Assembly (NCBI GenBank): GCA_041666525.1
Contig: JBAYGT010000006.1
Location: 66,294 to 130,293 of the forward strand
From: JBAXTZ01 sp041666525
GTDB lineage: Bacteria > Bacillota > Negativicutes > JBAXTZ01
Direction: 5' to 3'
Length of the DNA: 64,000 nt
Below, one piece after another: positions 1 to 9,485 of this stretch. Numbering within the stretch: the stretch's first letter is position 1; every line of letters begins with the position of its first letter. The position numbers and the translations under genes were made by a program. Under the pieces are notes generated by a model. The model was not told the origin of the DNA. It saw only the letters and a list, made by a program, of their open reading frames with translations, and did not search any database.

Positions 1-2616
1 GGGTACACAATGGACACTCAGGTTGCGCAAGTAAAAAAAGCTACCCCTGTGTCTTTCAATGACAAATACTACAGTCCGATGTTGACGGCATTTTTTCAGC
101 TTAACGATATGGTTTCACTACAAGCGCTGGAAGATGGTTCTGTCGGCTGGGTATCCAGCGCTGCACCGAATTATATCGCCGCGCTTCAAAAAATTGCGGC
201 AATGCCCAACAGTCCATTTGAAATTCTGGTAAATTATGCTTACAATCAGGGATTCTATGGCGGTTTGTGCGATCAATTCTGTGATGATGCGGTTAATCTG
301 ACTGCGGAAGCGTTTTTGACAAAATATAATAGTTATAGTAACGCCAGCGGCGATACCTATAAGCAGTATCCTTACCAGGTGCGGTTCTACCTCGATGAAT
401 TGTATAATCAATCAAGTTTGGGAACTACTGTGCACTGTGCCTGGAACATGACGCAATTACGTACAGTTACCGAGAATGTTTTTGCCAAGATGGCCTATAC
501 TGACAGCAGCGGAAAATATTTGAACTATACTGCAGCTCAGATTGACAGCGCCTTTGCTAGCGCATTGACTAGTGCCGGTGTGAGTTCGACGGCAATACTG
601 GACCTTAGCGATGCGACCCAGCGCGCTAAAATTTTTGCGGTAATGGAAAGCATTCTTACTAATCTCGAAAATGCGACAGGTATGAAGTTTTCTGCCACTA
701 CCAATAATCAATTGACAATTGGCGCAACCACGCCGACAGTAACGCCGACACCAACGGCTACTGTTACACCGACACCGGTGGCTACCACCACTGTCATCAC
801 ACCAACAGCCCCGGATATTGCCTGGATGTCAACAACATCTGATGGCAGTTCGATAAAAGTCGGCTGGAATATTTGGTGGGGTACGCCGGCACAGCGCTGG
901 GAATTATATGATAACGGTGAAAAAATATATACGAGCAGTTCGTTTGATACAAAAACTGCCACTACCGAGTCAGGCAGTGTAACTCTTACCAGTGTTGCCA
1001 ACGGTGCGCACAGTTATGTTGTCAAATTATATAACGAAGGCAAAGATACGGCAGGAAATGCTATAGCGCTTTCGGCAACAAGCGCAGCATATGCTGTAAC
1101 GGTCAGTGGTGCGGTAACGCCGACGCCAACAGCTACGGTAACACCTACGCCAACGGCAACGGTTACGCCTACCCCGACTGCGACTGCGACACCAACTCCG
1201 GTTGGCACTGGTGCGATTTCAACCGGAACCGACTTGACGGATGTCAAGATCGGCGAAACTCTTAATTCCGCGCAAATGACGCAGCTAAACGCTATGAATT
1301 TTGGCGGTGAACTGGGAAGTCCGGGCACCGATAAAACCGTTGCAACTTACTATGGTGATTGGTTTACTTATGGTCGTGATTTTCAACCGTCCGATATACC
1401 GGCAGCGAAATACAATCGTATCTATTATAGCTTTATGAATATGGATACGGCGGGAAATGTTTTGATGGCTGATACTTATGCCGGGTTGGATAAAAAGTTC
1501 GATACTGATGGTTGGGAAACGGATGACCAACGTGGTTTGCTAAAACAATTCTGGTTGCTGAAACAACGGTTTACAAGTCTCGAAACCTATATGTCCATCG
1601 GCGGTTGGACGTATTCCGGCGGTTTTGCGCAAATGGCAAGTACCGATGAAGGACGCAAGAATTTTGCTAAAAATGCGGTTGCGCTGGCAAAAAAATATGG
1701 GTTTGATGGCGTGGATATCGATTGGGAATATCCGGGAGTGACAACGGAAAACAGCAAGCCTACTGCTCAGGACAAAGAGAATTTCACGTTGTTGATGCAA
1801 GCCTTGCGCACGGAACTCGACAGCGCCGGGCTGAGCTTGAGTGGCCGGAAGATGGGCTTGACGATGTGTGCCGGTATCGATCAAAATTGTATCAACAACA
1901 TCGATTATGATTCAGTCAAGCAGTACGTCAATCAGATTAATATTATGGCGTATGATGCGCACGGCGCCTGGGATAACAACGTTGGAGCAGTTGCGCCGCT
2001 ATACAATTCAGAAACGACTCAAACAGCATCGGACAGCACCTGGAACGTCAATGATGCGACAATTGAAATATTAGCAGCGATGCAGGGTGTTGCCTGCCCG
2101 GCAAAAGATGGAACAGCTGCTACACTTGCGGCGCGTGAAGCAATTCTCGCCAACGCTTCAGCTTCCGATAAGGCGCAATTGAACATCGGAATGGAAAACG
2201 CGGCGCGCGGCTGGAAGATTGCTGAAGGAACCACGGTTACTGCCGAAAACTTTTCTTCACTCGTTGGACAAGGGGCGGCGGCCGGTTCGTGGGACGCCGG
2301 AGTTGCCGATTACAAAGATATTGTTTTGGCAGCAAGTGGTAAAGGAAAACTGGCGTCAACTTTGTCATCGGATTACAAAATGATATGGGATGCATATAGT
2401 GGCGAAGCGATAGTTTATGACAATGATGAAGTCTATTCAGTTGACACTCAGCAATCGGTAGCGCTCAAGGCCCAGTATGTTGCCGAAAATGGCTTGGGCG
2501 GGACGTTCAGCTGGGATTGCAGCGCCGATTATCAAGGTCAGTTGGCGCAAGCAGTAATTGATGGTCTAAATGGTAACACTTATCTTGCAACGATAATAAA
2601 AGGCGGCAAGGGATAG
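1..2616 (+). CDS. Multidomain GH18 chitinase, 5' end outside window
   Basis: The reading frame is open to the first base of the window, so the N terminus is probably missing; an ATG at 10 exists but has no ribosome binding site. Counting from that ATG, residues about 1-235 are a domain I do not recognise. Thr-Pro-rich linkers at about 240-267 and 370-398 flank a fibronectin III / chitinase A N-terminal-like domain (about 268-367). A GH18 catalytic barrel fills about 440-857. The barrel carries the strand motif SIGGW and the catalytic DGVDIDWEYP motif (566-575) with the proton-donor Glu at 573, so hydrolysis of chitin or chito-oligosaccharides is expected. No signal peptide can be judged. The type I secretion genes start 157 bp downstream on the same strand, so export by them is a reasonable inference. 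Confidence 0.88.
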   Translation, partial: GYTMDTQVAQVKKATPVSFNDKYYSPMLTAFFQLNDMVSLQALEDGSVGWVSSAAPNYIAALQKIAAMPNSPFEILVNYAYNQGFYGGLCDQFCDDAVNLTAEAFLTKYNSYSNASGDTYKQYPYQVRFYLDELYNQSSLGTTVHCAWNMTQLRTVTENVFAKMAYTDSSGKYLNYTAAQIDSAFASALTSAGVSSTAILDLSDATQRAKIFAVMESILTNLENATGMKFSATTNNQLTIGATTPTVTPTPTATVTPTPVATTTVITPTAPDIAWMSTTSDGSSIKVGWNIWWGTPAQRWELYDNGEKIYTSSSFDTKTATTESGSVTLTSVANGAHSYVVKLYNEGKDTAGNAIALSATSAAYAVTVSGAVTPTPTATVTPTPTATVTPTPTATATPTPVGTGAISTGTDLTDVKIGETLNSAQMTQLNAMNFGGELGSPGTDKTVATYYGDWFTYGRDFQPSDIPAAKYNRIYYSFMNMDTAGNVLMADTYAGLDKKFDTDGWETDDQRGLLKQFWLLKQRFTSLETYMSIGGWTYSGGFAQMASTDEGRKNFAKNAVALAKKYGFDGVDIDWEYPGVTTENSKPTAQDKENFTLLMQALRTELDSAGLSLSGRKMGLTMCAGIDQNCINNIDYDSVKQYVNQINIMAYDAHGAWDNNVGAVAPLYNSETTQTASDSTWNVNDATIEILAAMQGVACPAKDGTAATLAAREAILANASASDKAQLNIGMENAARGWKIAEGTTVTAENFSSLVGQGAAAGSWDAGVADYKDIVLAASGKGKLASTLSSDYKMIWDAYSGEAIVYDNDEVYSVDTQQSVALKAQYVAENGLGGTFSWDCSADYQGQLAQAVIDGLNGNTYLATIIKGGKG

Positions 2617-2623
2617 GGAGTGC

Positions 2624-2679
2624 GAGTTACCGAGTAGTCGAGTTGTCAAGTTATCAGGTAGTCATTAGTCAAGTAGCTG
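2624..2679. repeat. Degenerate tandem octamer repeat
   Basis: Directly after the chitinase stop the sequence reads as in-phase 8-mers: gagttacc, gagtagtc, gagttgtc, aagttatc, aggtagtc, then two more decayed units. The rough consensus is RAGTWRTC. A related run lies inside the mngB gene at 52744-52800 on the opposite strand. No function is known to me. Confidence 0.55.
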
Positions 2680-2706
2680 GAACGCCGGAAACGCACATGC
2701 TATAAT
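2678..2706 (+). promoter_or_regulatory. Probable promoter of the type I secretion operon
   Basis: TATAAT at 2701-2706 is preceded by TGC, giving an extended -10 element. The hexamer 17 bp upstream (TGGAAC, 2678-2683) is a poor -35, so the extended -10 probably carries the activity. The predicted start falls just before the hairpin at 2731. Confidence 0.5.
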
Positions 2707-2730
2707 AGTCATGCTAAAGAAATAGTACAG

Positions 2731-2752
2731 GCCCGCTTTATGCGGGCTTGTA
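2731..2752 (+). terminator. GC hairpin between chitinase and secretion operon
   Basis: GCCCGC (2731-2736) pairs with GCGGGC (2742-2747) around a 5-nt loop and is followed by a weak T-rich tail. It may terminate chitinase transcription, but it also lies downstream of the 2701 promoter, so it could attenuate the secretion operon. Confidence 0.5.
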
Positions 2753-2773
2753 TTGTATAAATCAGGAGCATTT

Positions 2774-4516
2774 ATGAAAAAAACGCTGAACTGGTTAGAG
2801 CGCAAGTTCAATGCGAAATGGTTTCTTTTATCTATTTTTCGCTACAAGCGCTACTTTTTTGAATGTATGGCCGGTGCACTGATTCTGCAAATACTTGGTC
2901 TCGCGCTGCCGGCGATTACGCAAGTTGTTGTGGACAAAGTTTTGCCAAACAAAGCCGATACTACGCTGACCGTACTTGCGGTTGGTTATATATTTGTGGC
3001 GGTATTTCAGTTTGCAATTTTTTTCTTAAGAGGGCTGGTTTCCAATCAAACGACGAACAAAATTGACATTTTATTAGGTGGCCGGTTGTTCCGTCATATC
3101 ATGCGGTTGCCGCTGGTTTTTTTTGAATCGCGGCGCGTCGGCGATACATTAATGCGGGTGATTTCGCTAAACAGTATTCGCGAATTTCTTACCGGTCAAG
3201 CGTTAAATTCATTACTCGACAGCGTGTTTGCTGTGGTCTATTTTGCATTGATGTATTGGTATAGCCCGGGATTGACACTGGTAGCCTTTGCATCAGTGCC
3301 GCTGCAGGTGTTTTTTGCTATCCGCTATCAGCCTGGCTATTTAAAACGGGTTGAGGAAATGTGGACGATTGAAAGTAATTCGAAATCATTTTTGGTTGAA
3401 GCGACTAATTCGATTCAAACTATCAAGGCAATGGCTGCTGAACCGCTATTTAACCGGCGCTGGGAAGAAATCAGCAATAAAACGGCGCAAGCGTCATTTG
3501 CTGTCGGTATGACCGGTAATGCAATTGAGAACACCACACAGATGATTCAACGGGTGACCGGGGTATTGATTTTGTGGTATGGCGGTTATCTGGTAATAAT
3601 GCAGCAAATGTCACTTGGCCAATTAATCGCTTTTTCAATGCTGTTTAGCCAAATTAGTCAGCCGCTTGGCAATTTATTCAATCTTTGGCCGCAAGCTCAG
3701 CAGGCGTTAATGGCGGCGCATCGTATGAGTGATATTTTGCATACGCCGCGGGAATTTATGAATAACAAGCTGCAACAACGGGTGCCGTTTCGCGGCAGCA
3801 TAGTTTTTGAGGATATCAGTTTCGGTTATAATCCCGAGAAAAAAATGGTTATCGAGAATTTTTCTTTTGGTATGATGCCCGGCGAACGGATTGGTTTTGT
3901 CGGCCGTTCCGGTTCGGGCAAAAGTACGCTGGCAAAATTGATACAACGCTTGTACTTGCCGCAAAAAGGCAAAATTTGCATTGACGGAATCGATATTGCC
4001 ACGCTGGACCCGGAGCATTTGCGTTCGCAAATCGGTGTGGTGCTGCAGGAAAATTACTTATTCAAAGGCAGCATCCGCGACAATATCGCGGTAAGTTTCC
4101 CTGGTGCGACGATGGCGGATATTTGCCGGGCGGCAGAAATCGCCGGCGCGCATGAGTTTATTCTGGAATTGCCGGAAGGTTATGATACCGATGTGGGTGA
4201 GCGTGGCGCGCAGCTCAGCGGTGGTCAGCGTCAGCGTATCGCCATTGCCAGAGCGTTGTTAACCAATCCGCGGATTTTAATATTTGACGAAGCAACAAGC
4301 GCGCTTGATTATCAGTCCGAGCGGATAATCCTGAACAATCTTGACGAAATTTGCCGTGACCGCACGGTAATTATTATTGCCCACCGTTTGAGTACAGTGC
4401 ACAATTGCAGCCGGATTGTAACGCTCGATCAGGGTAAAATTGTAGAATGCGGTTCGCACGAACAGTTGCTCGGCTATGGCGGTTTCTACGCCTGGTTGAA
4501 CGAACAGCAGCGCTGA
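2774..4516 (+). CDS. Type I secretion ABC transporter, permease-ATPase, no C39 domain
   Basis: A 580-residue half-transporter with an N-terminal ABC type-1 membrane domain of several hydrophobic segments and a C-terminal ATPase. Walker A is GRSGSGKST (about 377-385), the signature is LSGGQRQR (about 480), Walker B is ILIFDEA (about 501) and the H-loop is IIAHR (about 535). The ATG at 2774 is chosen because AGGAG sits 5 nt upstream; an in-frame TTG at 2753 has no such site. It lacks the N-terminal peptidase-like domain present in the second ABC protein of this operon. It is 62 bp upstream of the HlyD gene. The likely role is inner-membrane energisation of one-step export of a protein across both membranes, perhaps as a heterodimer with the other ABC protein. 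Confidence 0.85.
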   Translation: MKKTLNWLERKFNAKWFLLSIFRYKRYFFECMAGALILQILGLALPAITQVVVDKVLPNKADTTLTVLAVGYIFVAVFQFAIFFLRGLVSNQTTNKIDILLGGRLFRHIMRLPLVFFESRRVGDTLMRVISLNSIREFLTGQALNSLLDSVFAVVYFALMYWYSPGLTLVAFASVPLQVFFAIRYQPGYLKRVEEMWTIESNSKSFLVEATNSIQTIKAMAAEPLFNRRWEEISNKTAQASFAVGMTGNAIENTTQMIQRVTGVLILWYGGYLVIMQQMSLGQLIAFSMLFSQISQPLGNLFNLWPQAQQALMAAHRMSDILHTPREFMNNKLQQRVPFRGSIVFEDISFGYNPEKKMVIENFSFGMMPGERIGFVGRSGSGKSTLAKLIQRLYLPQKGKICIDGIDIATLDPEHLRSQIGVVLQENYLFKGSIRDNIAVSFPGATMADICRAAEIAGAHEFILELPEGYDTDVGERGAQLSGGQRQRIAIARALLTNPRILIFDEATSALDYQSERIILNNLDEICRDRTVIIIAHRLSTVHNCSRIVTLDQGKIVECGSHEQLLGYGGFYAWLNEQQR

Positions 4517-4578
4517 TAGTTTTGTAGAATTTTTATAGAATTACTTAGTAAAATTGGGCAAATAACACGAGGTGGAAT

Positions 4579-5979
4579 ATGAAGCTGTTAAACAAACTAT
4601 TAAAGAGCAGGGGTCGTGACAATTACGGCGAATTTCTGCCGGCTGCGATAGAAGTATTGGAAACTCCGCCATCACCAGCCGGACGGTTGACTCTTTGTCT
4701 GTTGATTGTTTTTGTAGTTGCCGCAATTTCCTGGATGATTATCGGCAAGGTTGACGAAGTTGCATCGGCGACGGGCAGTATTGTCCCGCAGGGATACGTC
4801 AAGGCCATTCAAAGCGAGCGTGATGGTGTTATTAATAAAATATTGGTAACCGACGGTCAACTGGTGAAAAAGGGCGATATTTTGGTTGAACTCGACGGTA
4901 AAGTTGATCGGGCAGAAGTCAAAAAATTGCATGAGGATCTTGATTATTACAACATGGCGATTGATTCAATGGAAGCATTGCTTTTGGGAATACCGTTTCA
5001 ACCGACACAGGACAAGTATAAGTATTTACGCCCCGAGGATATGAAAGAGCAGCAGGACTGGTTTAGCAACAAGCAAGCTACTTTAAGGGCGCGTGAAAAT
5101 GTGGCAATCGCCCAAATTGATGCAGCGAAGGCCAAAGTTACCGCTGAAGAGGCCACCCGTGATAAATACGCCGCGTTATTAACCGATGTTCGGGAGCAGG
5201 AGCGGCGGATGCAGGAACTTAATAAAAACAATTCTATCGAAGAATTTCAGGTGTTTCAATACCGCAAAGAGCGGGTGAATACCCAACAGTCACTGGCAAC
5301 TGAGCACGCGGCGATTCTGGCAGTAAAGGCAGCGGTTGTTGAAGGCAAGGCGCGCCTTATTGATGCCCGGGTAGAATTTTTTGATGAAATCAACTCCAAG
5401 ATTATGGAAGATTGGGAAGCACGCGATAAAATTGAATTGAGTTTGATTCGTGCCGAGCGTGTCAATCAGGCGAATATCGTTCGAGCGCCGGTTGATGGCC
5501 GGATTTCGACGATGGCGGTACATAACGAAGGAGTGGTCGTAAAAACTGGAGAGCCGTTGCTGACCGTAGTGCCGAGCGGACAAAAACTTCAGGTTGAAGC
5601 CTGGATTGGAAACCGTGATATTGGTTTTATTCGCGTTGGTCAAGTCGCTGATATCAAAATTGCCACCTTTGATTTCCAGAAATACGGTGTAATCCGTGGT
5701 AAAGTTTTGCGGATATCACCCGATGCCGGTGAAGTTGGTGTTTCCCGTCAGGAAAATGCCGGATCGACTGGCGAAGCTACTAATATTCCTGAGAAAAAAT
5801 ATAGTTATCGGGCGACGATCGAGTTGGATCAGGATTATATGATGATTGACGGGCAAAAGGTAATGTTTGCTCCGGGAATGGTTGTGACCGCAGAGGTTAA
5901 GACCGGTAAAAGACGCATTATTCAGTATTTTCTCGATACTTTCCGCAAGTATGCCAATGATTCGTTGAGGGAGCGTTGA
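4579..5979 (+). CDS. HlyD-family type I secretion membrane fusion protein
   Basis: A 466-residue adaptor. A short cytoplasmic N terminus is followed by a single membrane segment (about 35-57), a biotinyl-lipoyl-like half-motif after it (GVINKILVTDGQLVKKGDIL), a long helical coiled-coil hairpin (about 110-290), the second lipoyl half and a beta-barrel with the typical HlyD C terminus. It bridges the inner-membrane ABC transporter to an outer-membrane TolC-type channel; no tolC gene is in this window. GAGGTGG precedes the ATG. The stop codon is separated from the next ATG by one base, so the two genes are translated together. Confidence 0.88.
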   Translation: MKLLNKLLKSRGRDNYGEFLPAAIEVLETPPSPAGRLTLCLLIVFVVAAISWMIIGKVDEVASATGSIVPQGYVKAIQSERDGVINKILVTDGQLVKKGDILVELDGKVDRAEVKKLHEDLDYYNMAIDSMEALLLGIPFQPTQDKYKYLRPEDMKEQQDWFSNKQATLRARENVAIAQIDAAKAKVTAEEATRDKYAALLTDVREQERRMQELNKNNSIEEFQVFQYRKERVNTQQSLATEHAAILAVKAAVVEGKARLIDARVEFFDEINSKIMEDWEARDKIELSLIRAERVNQANIVRAPVDGRISTMAVHNEGVVVKTGEPLLTVVPSGQKLQVEAWIGNRDIGFIRVGQVADIKIATFDFQKYGVIRGKVLRISPDAGEVGVSRQENAGSTGEATNIPEKKYSYRATIELDQDYMMIDGQKVMFAPGMVVTAEVKTGKRRIIQYFLDTFRKYANDSLRER

Positions 5980-5980
5980 T

Positions 5981-8092
5981 ATGAACGACGTAAAGGTTGA
6001 CAGCGGCTTGATGTGTCTCGCCGAGGCCGCCCGGTTGCTCGAAGTATCAACGGACTATTTACAGTTGGAACGGGTATATGGCAATAGTGGTTCGGATTGC
6101 GCCGAATTAGATATTGTTCGCGCTGCCAAAGCGCACGGACTGCGTGCCGGACTGCGTCATATAAAGCCGGATGATTTGGATGTAATTCCACTACCGGTAA
6201 TAATCAAAATTAATAATGGCGGATTTTGTCTGTTCTATCGCCGTGATGCCGGTTATCATGTATTTGATCCGGAGATTAACGCCAGTGTTGAAATAACCAG
6301 GGAAGTTTTGTTGAACCGCTGGCTTGGTATCGGTGTGGTGCTGGCAAAAGGCGCACCGTCGGCCGCAATAAAAGCTGAGTCGTTTGCAATGCGGCGGATG
6401 CTGCCGGTAATCTGGAAGCATAAAAAACAATTGTACCGGGTACTGGCGTTTACATTACTGGTGCAATTACTCGGTTTGATAGCGCCATTGTTTTCTAAAG
6501 AAATTATTGACAATGTGCTGGTGCATCACAGCGTGGCCACACTCAACGTATTGCTGTCGGGTATGCTTTTCACGGCGATATTTATTGTTGTGTTTGAAAT
6601 GTTGCGTGTTTATGTGTTTGCTTACGCCGCAACGCGAATCGATACGTTATTATCGGCTGACGTGTTCAACCACGTGTTACGGTTGCCGATGAAAACACTG
6701 ACGCGCTGGCAGTCCGGCGACGTCGTCAGCCGGATGGGGGAGCTCGCCAATATCCGTCAATTTATCACCGGTACTTCGGTGACATTGGTGTTGGATTTTG
6801 TCTTTGCACTGATTTATCTGGCGATACTGGTGGTCTATAGTTGGCAACTGACGTTGATTACACTGTTTACTGTAGCAATTTATGTTGTGGTTAACCTGAT
6901 TATTGCACCGGTTTTCAAGCGGATATTGCGTGAAAAATTTCAAAAAAATGCCGATAATATTTCCTTTGTAATTGAGGCGCTTGGCGGTATTCAAACGGTA
7001 AAGGCTGCGGCAATCGAAGACCGGCTGATTGAAAAACGTGATGACCTGCTGGCCGGATATGTAAAAGCCAGTTTTTATTCATCAACTTTGCAGGTTTTTT
7101 GTCAGGCGCTGGGAACGTTTATCTATCAGATTTTTACCATCGGAGTGTTGGTGGTAGGTGCAATTCTGATTATGGGTGACAAGATGAGCGTGGGTACGCT
7201 GGTGGCGGTACAAATGCTTGCTGGTCAGGTAATGCAGCCGCTGCTAAGAATCGTGTCCGTATGGCAAAGTTTTCAACAGACCAGAGTCAGCTTTGAGCGG
7301 GTGAGCGACATTGTCGACAGTGATGCCGAACCCAGTTTCAATCCCAACCGCGCAACTTTGCCGTCTATCAGTGGCCATATCACGTTTGACAAAGTCGTAT
7401 TCAGTTATAAAAATGATGGCGCAGAGATTATCAAAGGTCTGGATCTGGAGATTCAGCCCGGACAAAAAATTGGTATCGTCGGCCGCTCCGGTTCCGGGAA
7501 AAGCACCTTGGTAAAACTGTTGCAACGATTATATATACCAAACGGCGGGCGAGTGTTGATTGATGGCGTGGATTTAGCTCAGGTCGATACCGGTTGGCTG
7601 CGACGGCAAATCGGTGTGGTACTGCAGGAAAACGTATTATTTACTGGTACGATTGCGGATAATATTGCGCTCGGTGATGCCAAGGCTACCCGTAAAGAAA
7701 TAGTGGAAACGGCAAAACTCGCCGGCGCCCATGAATTCATTGCTGAATTGCCTGAACATTACGATACGGAGCTTGGCGAAAACGGCACCGGCCTGTCCGG
7801 TGGGCAAAAACAGCGGGTGGCGATTGCCCGGGCGCTGGTAGCTGATCCGAGAATCCTGATATTTGACGAGGCGACCAGCGCACTGGATTATGAATCGGAA
7901 AAAATTATTATGGATAATTTGGAAACGATAACCAAAGGCCGTACGGCGGTGTTCGTCGCGCATCGTCTGAGTACTATTCGCAACTGTGATAAGATCATTG
8001 TCATGGAACGGGGACGGATTGTCGAACAAGGCAAGTGGGACGAATTACTTGCCAACCGCGGTGTGTTCTACGAAATGCATTCGGCACAATAA
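5981..8092 (+). CDS. Type I secretion ABC transporter with degenerate C39-like domain
   Basis: A 703-residue HlyB-type protein. Residues about 1-130 form a C39-peptidase-like domain, but where active peptidases have DCG the sequence is DSG, and the region of the catalytic His reads GFCLFYRR. The peptidase is therefore predicted to be dead, as in the C39-like domains that bind RTX-type substrates. The membrane domain (about 150-440) is followed by an ATPase with GRSGSGKST (about 501-509), LSGGQKQR (about 605) and ILIFDEATSALD. An uncleaved substrate with a C-terminal signal is inferred. It is the last gene of the three-gene operon and ends at a strong terminator. Confidence 0.87.
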   Translation: MNDVKVDSGLMCLAEAARLLEVSTDYLQLERVYGNSGSDCAELDIVRAAKAHGLRAGLRHIKPDDLDVIPLPVIIKINNGGFCLFYRRDAGYHVFDPEINASVEITREVLLNRWLGIGVVLAKGAPSAAIKAESFAMRRMLPVIWKHKKQLYRVLAFTLLVQLLGLIAPLFSKEIIDNVLVHHSVATLNVLLSGMLFTAIFIVVFEMLRVYVFAYAATRIDTLLSADVFNHVLRLPMKTLTRWQSGDVVSRMGELANIRQFITGTSVTLVLDFVFALIYLAILVVYSWQLTLITLFTVAIYVVVNLIIAPVFKRILREKFQKNADNISFVIEALGGIQTVKAAAIEDRLIEKRDDLLAGYVKASFYSSTLQVFCQALGTFIYQIFTIGVLVVGAILIMGDKMSVGTLVAVQMLAGQVMQPLLRIVSVWQSFQQTRVSFERVSDIVDSDAEPSFNPNRATLPSISGHITFDKVVFSYKNDGAEIIKGLDLEIQPGQKIGIVGRSGSGKSTLVKLLQRLYIPNGGRVLIDGVDLAQVDTGWLRRQIGVVLQENVLFTGTIADNIALGDAKATRKEIVETAKLAGAHEFIAELPEHYDTELGENGTGLSGGQKQRVAIARALVADPRILIFDEATSALDYESEKIIMDNLETITKGRTAVFVAHRLSTIRNCDKIIVMERGRIVEQGKWDELLANRGVFYEMHSAQ

Positions 8093-8097
8093 TAAAA

Positions 8098-8124
8098 AGC
8101 CCGACCGCTAAAACCGGTCGGGCT
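8098..8124. terminator. Bidirectional terminator between convergent genes
   Basis: A 10-bp perfect stem, AGCCCGACCG (8098-8107) with CGGTCGGGCT (8115-8124), has a 7-nt loop. An A-run lies on its left side, which gives a T-run for the minus-strand glycosyltransferase transcript. It separates two converging units. Confidence 0.8.
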
Positions 8125-8139
8125 TAGTTGTGATTGTCA

Positions 8140-9339
8140 TTACAAAAGTTCCGGGAAATGGAGTTGTAGAAATTTAACGTCGGCACTGTTGCCGGAATCG
8201 TATATGGCGCCAAAAATTGAAACCGGCGGCTGACCGGAGAGACTGACCAGTTCCATCAGCCATTTTAGGGTGGCAACATCTTGCTTGTTGCGGCGCATGA
8301 ACTGTATCAGAGCTTCGATTGCCTGATTAACATTACCGGTTTGGCTGCATAATAAACCAAGACGCCAATATATGGTCGGCTCTTTCCATTTGAAATCCAA
8401 CCACTGGTCGCCGCTATATTCGCTGTTCAAGCGGAGACTTTTTTGAAAATTAGCAATTGCCGCGTGCGGATTGCCGCGACGCTCATCATACAATGCCCGC
8501 CAATAATAAATTTCCGGATGGTCGGGAAAGCGGCGGATAACGTCGGCAAATTCCGCCTCGATTTCTGCAGCACAAAATTTCTCCGGATTATTGTGCATAT
8601 ATTCAAGGATTAATAACGGCGGCCGTACGGCAAGCGTATAACCCTGGTTGCGTTCGATATCACGTTTTTTGGCTAGTACCGCAAATTCGTGGGCTTTATC
8701 CCATTGACCGAAACTGACGTATTCATTAGCCAGTGTGATATACAGGTAATCAGTTATTTTACCTGCATTCAGATTTTTTTCCAATAGCTTGAGATTGCGG
8801 CCGGACTTGTCTTTCAGTTTTTCCGGCGCAAAACCGTAGTGATGGATAATTATTTCCTTGTGCAGATAACCGGATAAATATTGCTCGCCGAAAAAAAGCA
8901 TTTCGTGGATGTTACCGACCCACTGGATATCAGGGCGGTTGCGATAAATTTTGCCGGTGATCGTGTCGGCAAAATTAGTGGCATCATAGTGATTGATTTC
9001 GCGCACCATAATCATGTTGACGTCGGGTTGGTTGTGATATTGCTCAATCAGCGCCCGCACTTTTGGGATGCTGTTCTCGTCAAACCACTGGTCGGCATCT
9101 AAAAAAACAATCCAGTCGCCCTTGACTTGGGACACGGCGAAGTTGCGGGCGGCGGCAAAATCGTCCATCCAGTCAAAATAGCGGACATCGGCGCCGAGTG
9201 CTTGGGCAAGGGCGACGGTTTCGTCAGTAGAACCGGTATCGACTAAAACCATTTCATCTAAAAACGGCAACATGCTTTGCAGGCATTTGCCGATGGCCTG
9301 TTGCTCGTTTTTTGTAATAACCAGTCCGCTTACAAACAT
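8140..9339 (-). CDS. Family 2 glycosyltransferase with C-terminal TPR region
   Basis: The N-terminal GT-A fold starts with SGLVITKNEQ and carries the nucleotide-sugar motif VDTGSTDETV and the DxD-like site FLDADQWF. The C-terminal half (about 215-399) is helical with TPR-like repeats (for example the stretch around HPEIYYWRALYDERRG). This arrangement is typical of SunS-like enzymes that glycosylate peptides or proteins, although many members are uncharacterised. The ATG at 9339 is preferred over a GTG at 9345 because that GTG is itself part of the AGGTGA ribosome binding site. It converges on the type I secretion operon; a role in glycosylating the exported protein is speculation. Confidence 0.75.
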   Translation of the reverse strand: MFVSGLVITKNEQQAIGKCLQSMLPFLDEMVLVDTGSTDETVALAQALGADVRYFDWMDDFAAARNFAVSQVKGDWIVFLDADQWFDENSIPKVRALIEQYHNQPDVNMIMVREINHYDATNFADTITGKIYRNRPDIQWVGNIHEMLFFGEQYLSGYLHKEIIIHHYGFAPEKLKDKSGRNLKLLEKNLNAGKITDYLYITLANEYVSFGQWDKAHEFAVLAKKRDIERNQGYTLAVRPPLLILEYMHNNPEKFCAAEIEAEFADVIRRFPDHPEIYYWRALYDERRGNPHAAIANFQKSLRLNSEYSGDQWLDFKWKEPTIYWRLGLLCSQTGNVNQAIEALIQFMRRNKQDVATLKWLMELVSLSGQPPVSIFGAIYDSGNSADVKFLQLHFPELL

Positions 9340-9485
9340 TTTCACCTCATATGCCGATTGCGTAGAATATTCATAAATTATACTATAATTGCAGCGACTT
9401 TGAGTACTTGTGTTTTTTCAGCACCGGTATGCAGGAGAAAACTGGTGTTTTGGCGAATTTAGTTTATGTGAAACGAGGTGGCAGC

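Noticed and set aside
1117..1203. Short direct repeats of Thr-Pro codons in the chitinase gene, looking like a repeat array
   Set aside because: They are in-frame codons of a protein linker with no spacers; not a CRISPR array.
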